Shown here piece after piece: positions 60,792 through 64,000 of a DNA stretch of 64,000 bases; positions within the stretch are counted from its first letter, which is position 1, and each line of letters starts with the position of its first letter. This stretch comes from Haloferula luteola (GTDB lineage: Bacteria > Verrucomicrobiota > Verrucomicrobiia > Verrucomicrobiales > Akkermansiaceae). The position numbers and the translations under genes are program-made. Under the pieces are notes generated by a model that saw only the letters and a program-made list of their open reading frames with translations, had not been told where the DNA came from and did no database searches. Location: assembly GCF_014201715.1 (NCBI RefSeq), contig NZ_JACHFD010000006.1:108510-172509 (forward strand), given 5' to 3'.

Positions 60792-61349
60792 ATGTCCGCC
60801 GCCGACCTCAAAGCCATCCTCCTTTCCAAATCCGTCCGCACCGGCACCTTCACCCTCGCCTCCGGGAAAACGTCCGATCTCTACATCGATTGCCGCGTCA
60901 CCACCCTGGATCCCGTCGGCGCCAACCTCGTTGGCGAACTCGGCTGGGCTGCTGTTCGCGAAAAGATCCAGACCGAGGGACGATCCATTCAGGCCATCGG
61001 CGGCATGACCATGGGCGCCGACCCCATTTCTCTCGCCGTGGGCATGACCTCTGCCCGCAATCACCCCACGGAGGCCCTCCAAGTCTTTACGGTCCGCAAA
61101 GAACCCAAAGGCCACGGACAAGGCAAACAGATCGAAGGCAACTTCCAGGCCGGCGACACCGTGATCGTCGTCGACGACGTAATCACCACCGGCGGCTCCA
61201 CCCTCAAAGCCATTGATGCCATCGAGCGAGAGGGAGGCAAAGTCGCCTTTGCTCTCGTGCTCGTCGACCGTGAAGAAGGCGGCCGCCAAGCCATCGAAGC
61301 CCGGGGCATTCCCGTGGTTTCCCTCTTCAGCCGCAGCACGCTGCTCTAA
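60792..61349 (+). CDS. pyrE: Orotate phosphoribosyltransferase
   Basis: The 185-residue product has the PRPP-binding motif VIVVDDVITTGGSTLKAIDA and the OPRTase segments SGKTSDLYIDCR and FTVRKEPKGHGQGKQIEG (flexible loop). It makes OMP from orotate and PRPP in pyrimidine synthesis. It is unlinked to other pyr genes here. Confidence 0.94.
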   Translation: MSAADLKAILLSKSVRTGTFTLASGKTSDLYIDCRVTTLDPVGANLVGELGWAAVREKIQTEGRSIQAIGGMTMGADPISLAVGMTSARNHPTEALQVFTVRKEPKGHGQGKQIEGNFQAGDTVIVVDDVITTGGSTLKAIDAIEREGGKVAFALVLVDREEGGRQAIEARGIPVVSLFSRSTLL

Positions 61350-61365
61350 ACCAGACCACTGCTGA

Positions 61366-61821
61366 TCACGGTCCCTCGGAGGCTTCCGAAGGCTCCTCGG
61401 GCATCGGTGTCGCAGGGATCCCTGCGAGCGTGACGACGGGAGGCGGTGGCTCGTCTCCCTGTTCAAACTTGGAACTCATCGGCGAGCCCATCCGAGCCGG
61501 AGGCGGGCTTTGACAAGCAGCCAAAGCCATCGCCCCACTCACCACCCATCCGGCAGTTGCCCAGCCCGGCACCTTCCGGACCATCAGACTCCTCTCTCCA
61601 TCGTCTGAAAAAACCACCGTTCCGTCGCTTCGCTGCTGGAAGCGCACACACGGCAGCGTCTCTCCGGAAAGACATCGCTCGCCCTCCTCACGAGTCATCG
61701 CACTCAGATCGTAAACGTCCTTTTGACAGTGAGCACAAAACCTCTTCCGCTCATCTCCTTGCATCGATTCCCAATCGGCGGAACAGAGGAACGACAACTG
61801 TATTTTTCTCGGAGGATTCAT
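61366..61821 (-). CDS. Zinc-ribbon membrane protein, unknown
   Basis: Starting at ATG 61821 the 151-residue product begins MNPPRKIQLSFLCSADWESM, then KRFCAHCQKDVYDLSAMTRE, giving Cys pairs for a zinc site, followed by a membrane segment (GWVVSGAMALAACQS) and a Pro-rich end. This kind of protein is widespread in PVC and Bacteroidetes genomes as an uncharacterised family. It ends close to pyrE, convergent. Confidence 0.55.
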   Translation of the reverse strand: MNPPRKIQLSFLCSADWESMQGDERKRFCAHCQKDVYDLSAMTREEGERCLSGETLPCVRFQQRSDGTVVFSDDGERSLMVRKVPGWATAGWVVSGAMALAACQSPPPARMGSPMSSKFEQGDEPPPPVVTLAGIPATPMPEEPSEASEGP

Positions 61822-61865
61822 TGGCAACTCGATGATCAACAGTGACTCACCATCCTGTCGATACT

Positions 61866-62666
61866 TTACAACTCGGATGCGAACGCTCGCGCATCCTTCC
61901 GCCCCTTGACCACCTGAGGCATCCACTTCCAAGGGTCCACTCCCTTCTCACCGAACACCGCGATCCCAAATACCCCCACATTGCGGGCATCCCCATGGCG
62001 CTGGTTCGCATACGAATCACCCACACTTGAGAATTCAAATCTTGCCACGGTGTTCCAACTGGTCCGCCACCCCTTCACTTCCAGAGTTTCTCCCGGCGAA
62101 ATCACATATCCCCGCTTGGAAAACGCAGCGGGTTTGCCGTCGATCACATCAAGACCATCGACACTCAACACCACCTCCACCCGGCTCCGACACCGATTCT
62201 TGACCGTGATCGAATAACTCCGACCCGGCTTCCCTTCCACGAACGTCTCCTGACCTTGCCGGTAGCAAGGCCAATAGCCGCCCCAACCCTTGATCCCCCA
62301 TTCCACCATCCCTCCTGCCACCTGCATCACGGAAGCGGTCTTCCACCGATATCCCGCCATCGCTTTGATCCCTTCCGCATCATTGTAGAAAACCTTCCCC
62401 GTCCCCGCAGGTTGGCGCGCGCTCCTTACGAACGAACCTTTTTGCAAAGGATCCCTCACCCTCTCGCCAAAACCCGTCGCCAAACCCGGACGATCTTCAG
62501 GGCGTTCAAGCTGAGCATCTCGATCCACTCCCACTCTCGGCACAGGAGAACTCAATGCCACCTCAGGTGGAGATGAGGGCACAACCGTCGTGCACGCCGC
62601 CAGAACCCAGACTCCCGCTCCAGCCAGCACTCTTCTCCAACTCCATACTTCCGCAAATCCATTCAT
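61866..62666 (-). CDS. Putative lipoprotein with beta-rich domains
   Basis: Starting at ATG 62666 the 266-residue product has a signal peptide ending in VLAACTT (lipobox), then a beta-rich domain with Trp- and Gly-rich loops (MVEWGIKGWGGYWPCYRQG, SYSITVKNRCRSRVEVVLSV). The promoter region is shared with blaI and holds palindromes just before the start codon, so it may be regulated by BlaI. Confidence 0.55.
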   Translation of the reverse strand: MNGFAEVWSWRRVLAGAGVWVLAACTTVVPSSPPEVALSSPVPRVGVDRDAQLERPEDRPGLATGFGERVRDPLQKGSFVRSARQPAGTGKVFYNDAEGIKAMAGYRWKTASVMQVAGGMVEWGIKGWGGYWPCYRQGQETFVEGKPGRSYSITVKNRCRSRVEVVLSVDGLDVIDGKPAAFSKRGYVISPGETLEVKGWRTSWNTVARFEFSSVGDSYANQRHGDARNVGVFGIAVFGEKGVDPWKWMPQVVKGRKDARAFASEL

Positions 62667-62668
62667 GA

Positions 62669-62752
62669 TGCTGGAAAACCAGCACTTCACAACCTCCGAG
62701 TCAAGCCGTGAATGCTGTTTTTCCAGCATAAGAATTGCAGTTTTTCCAGCAC
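62669..62752. promoter_or_regulatory. Three BlaI-type operator palindromes between the lipoprotein and blaI
   Basis: TGCTGG-aaaa-CCAGCA (62669-62684, perfect), ATGCTG-tttttc-CAGCAT (62712-62729, perfect), and TGCAG-ttttt-CCAGCA (62736-62751, one mismatch) share the same half-site. Such repeats fit sites for the BlaI/MecI family, which represses its own gene and neighbours. Site sequence differs from the classic TACA-n-TGTA. Confidence 0.7.
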
Positions 62753-62770
62753 CCGCTAGGATGAGAGCCG

Positions 62771-63154
62771 ATGAGCGAAGCGAAGGACAGCCGTCTGGCC
62801 CGGCGAGAACGCCAGGTCATGGACATCCTCTATCGATTGGGAGAAGCCAGCGCCCAAGAAATCCTCGAAGCCATTCCAGACCCGCCGACTTACTCGGCGG
62901 TTCGCGCCCTGCTCTCCACCATGGTCGAGAAGAACCTTCTTACCCATCGCAAGGACTCCCGCCGCTATCTCTACCGACCTGCCATCTCCGAAACGAAGGC
63001 CAAACGGTCCGCCCTCAAAACACTCCTCACCACCTTCTTCGAGGGGCGGCCTGAGAAACTGGTCGCCGCCCTTCTCGATCCCTCGGACCAACAACTTCCT
63101 CCTGAAGAGATCGAGAAAATCCGCCGCCTCATCGACGAGCCCGACCCAAAATGA
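62771..63154 (+). CDS. BlaI/MecI/CopY-family transcriptional repressor
   Basis: The 127-residue product has a winged helix (RRERQVMDILYRLGEASAQE, YSAVRALLSTMVEKNLLTHR) and a C-terminal dimer helix. BlaI-type repressors are inactivated when the membrane peptidase partner is triggered. It overlaps the M56 gene by ATGA. Target genes here probably include itself and the divergent lipoprotein. Confidence 0.9.
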   Translation: MSEAKDSRLARRERQVMDILYRLGEASAQEILEAIPDPPTYSAVRALLSTMVEKNLLTHRKDSRRYLYRPAISETKAKRSALKTLLTTFFEGRPEKLVAALLDPSDQQLPPEEIEKIRRLIDEPDPK

Positions 63155-64000
63155 TCGCTTCCACACTGGCATTTTCCCTCATCGCCAGCGTGCTGGTCGC
63201 GATCTTGGGACGCCGCGAACCACGATTGAGTGGGGTCGCCCTGGGTCTGCTCCTCGCCATGCCTTGGCTCACCCTCCTGCCCAAGTGGGACATCCTTCCG
63301 CCCACGCCAGGCGCCCGTCCCTCGGTCTCCCTCACTCCCATTCTCCTCGTGGGAACCTTTCTTCTGCTCCTCCGACTTGCCTTTTCCATGCATGCACTCG
63401 CCCGCTTGAAGAAGAGCTCCTTGCTACTCAAAAGCCTCGTCCTCGCAAACGGCCTTCAAGTCGAACTCCGAACCTGCTCCACCCTCTCCGGTCCCGTGGC
63501 TGCAGGTGTATTCCGGCCCGTCATCTTGGTTCCTACCGCCTGGAATGCGTGGACCCCCACTCAGCAGCAAATCGTTCTGGCCCATGAACTGGCCCACCTC
63601 CAACGCCGCGATCCCCTATGGCGACTCATCGCGGAAATGACCTGTGCCGTCCATTGGTTCAACCCCCTCGTCTGGTGGCTGGCACGCTGTCAACGCCACG
63701 CCGCAGAATTTGCCTGCGATGCCAGCGTCGTCCATTCCGGTATTCCAGCGAGAACCTATGCGTCCGTCCTGTGCGATCTCGCCGCCGCCCGGCCCACTCC
63801 CGCCCCCGCAGTTGCGCTTGCCGAATCCAGCCTTCTTCACGGTCGTGTGCAGCGCCTACTTCACCCACCTCATGGAGTTCCGCCACGCGCTACCGCGCTC
63901 CTTCTCGCGGCCATCGGGCTCCTCGCCGTCGGCATCGCGATCATCCGTCCAGCGGAACCGCTGGCATCCCAGATCGCGCCCGAAGCCACTCTACGCCTTG
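63151..64000 (+). CDS. BlaR1/MecR1-type M56 membrane peptidase (cut by window end)
   Basis: The frame is open to the window end, 283 residues. It has several membrane segments and the M56 zinc motif VLAHELAHLQRRDPLWR near residue 150, followed by VHWFNPLVWWLARCQRHAAE and FACDASVV, the third-ligand region. Such sensors cleave the BlaI repressor on an external signal; a sensor domain, if any, is beyond the window. Start overlaps blaI. Confidence 0.9.
   Translation, partial: MIASTLAFSLIASVLVAILGRREPRLSGVALGLLLAMPWLTLLPKWDILPPTPGARPSVSLTPILLVGTFLLLLRLAFSMHALARLKKSSLLLKSLVLANGLQVELRTCSTLSGPVAAGVFRPVILVPTAWNAWTPTQQQIVLAHELAHLQRRDPLWRLIAEMTCAVHWFNPLVWWLARCQRHAAEFACDASVVHSGIPARTYASVLCDLAAARPTPAPAVALAESSLLHGRVQRLLHPPHGVPPRATALLLAAIGLLAVGIAIIRPAEPLASQIAPEATLRL

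Noticed and set aside
1..64000. CRISPR arrays and tRNA genes
   Set aside because: No regularly spaced repeats with unique spacers and no tRNA-like cloverleaf were recognised by reading; a dedicated search would be needed to exclude them.

Overview
The window is bacterial chromosome, most likely from a Verrucomicrobiota (PVC group) species. It is GC-rich, and the host genes have a PVC character: a sulfatase, a DUF1080/dehydrogenase/cytochrome c fusion, paired GYF-domain membrane proteins and BlaI/M56 signalling. No rRNA gene is present, so the taxonomic call rests on gene content only.

Host DNA lies on both sides of one large insert. Left flank (1-9.8 kb): sulfatase end, secreted zincin, DUF1080/cytochrome c fusion, TAT-exported enolase-superfamily enzyme, then folD, a DUF374 acyltransferase and an FGGY kinase as one minus-strand operon, and a NifU/IscU-type Fe-S scaffold. 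Right flank (49.7-64 kb): small membrane and secreted proteins, a DMT transporter, lpd, two GYF proteins, ribD, an SDR, tsaE, rplU-rpmA, pyrE, two envelope proteins, and a blaI/M56-peptidase pair behind palindromic operators.

Between them lies a 39,608-bp prophage inserted inside rnpB, the RNase P RNA gene. A perfect 85-bp direct repeat (9820-9904 and 49428-49512) marks the crossover region. The right junction carries a complete hybrid rnpB: the 5' part is host and the 3' part is phage-borne, with two hairpins of different sequence but the same fold. The displaced host 3' part is stranded at the left end. Tandem TTTTACACC repeats near both ends look like integrase arm sites.

The prophage reads right to left. 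It has a tyrosine integrase; a CI/LexA-like repressor on plus facing a minus-strand early operon (small genes, RecT-like annealing protein, DUF1351-like protein, YqaJ nuclease, C5 methyltransferase with six internal repeats, a PD-(D/E)XK-like nuclease, replication protein, DnaC-like loader, HTH protein); terminase; a spike and lysis block; a Mu-like head (DUF935 portal fused to a ParB-like domain, gpG-like protein, MuF fused to a zincin, protease/scaffold, decoration, capsid); and a long flexible tail (tail tube, tape measure, tip proteins, LamG fibre) with no sheath gene. Several plus-strand genes interrupt it as likely morons. Six gaps in front of structural genes carry GGGGACC/A 40-50 bases upstream of the start codon, a candidate late-promoter element.

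A second mobile element sits inside the prophage at 44958-47882. It is a 2,925-bp IS1-family-type transposon with 14-bp perfect terminal inverted repeats and an 8-bp target duplication (cgatccga). Besides the transposase it carries an HTH-ImmA/IrrE zinc-peptidase gene with a downstream 159-residue partner, and a small KGG-repeat protein. This cargo resembles a toxin-antitoxin or defence module. The transposon cargo, the rnpB attachment site and the late-promoter motif are the most interesting parts of the window.
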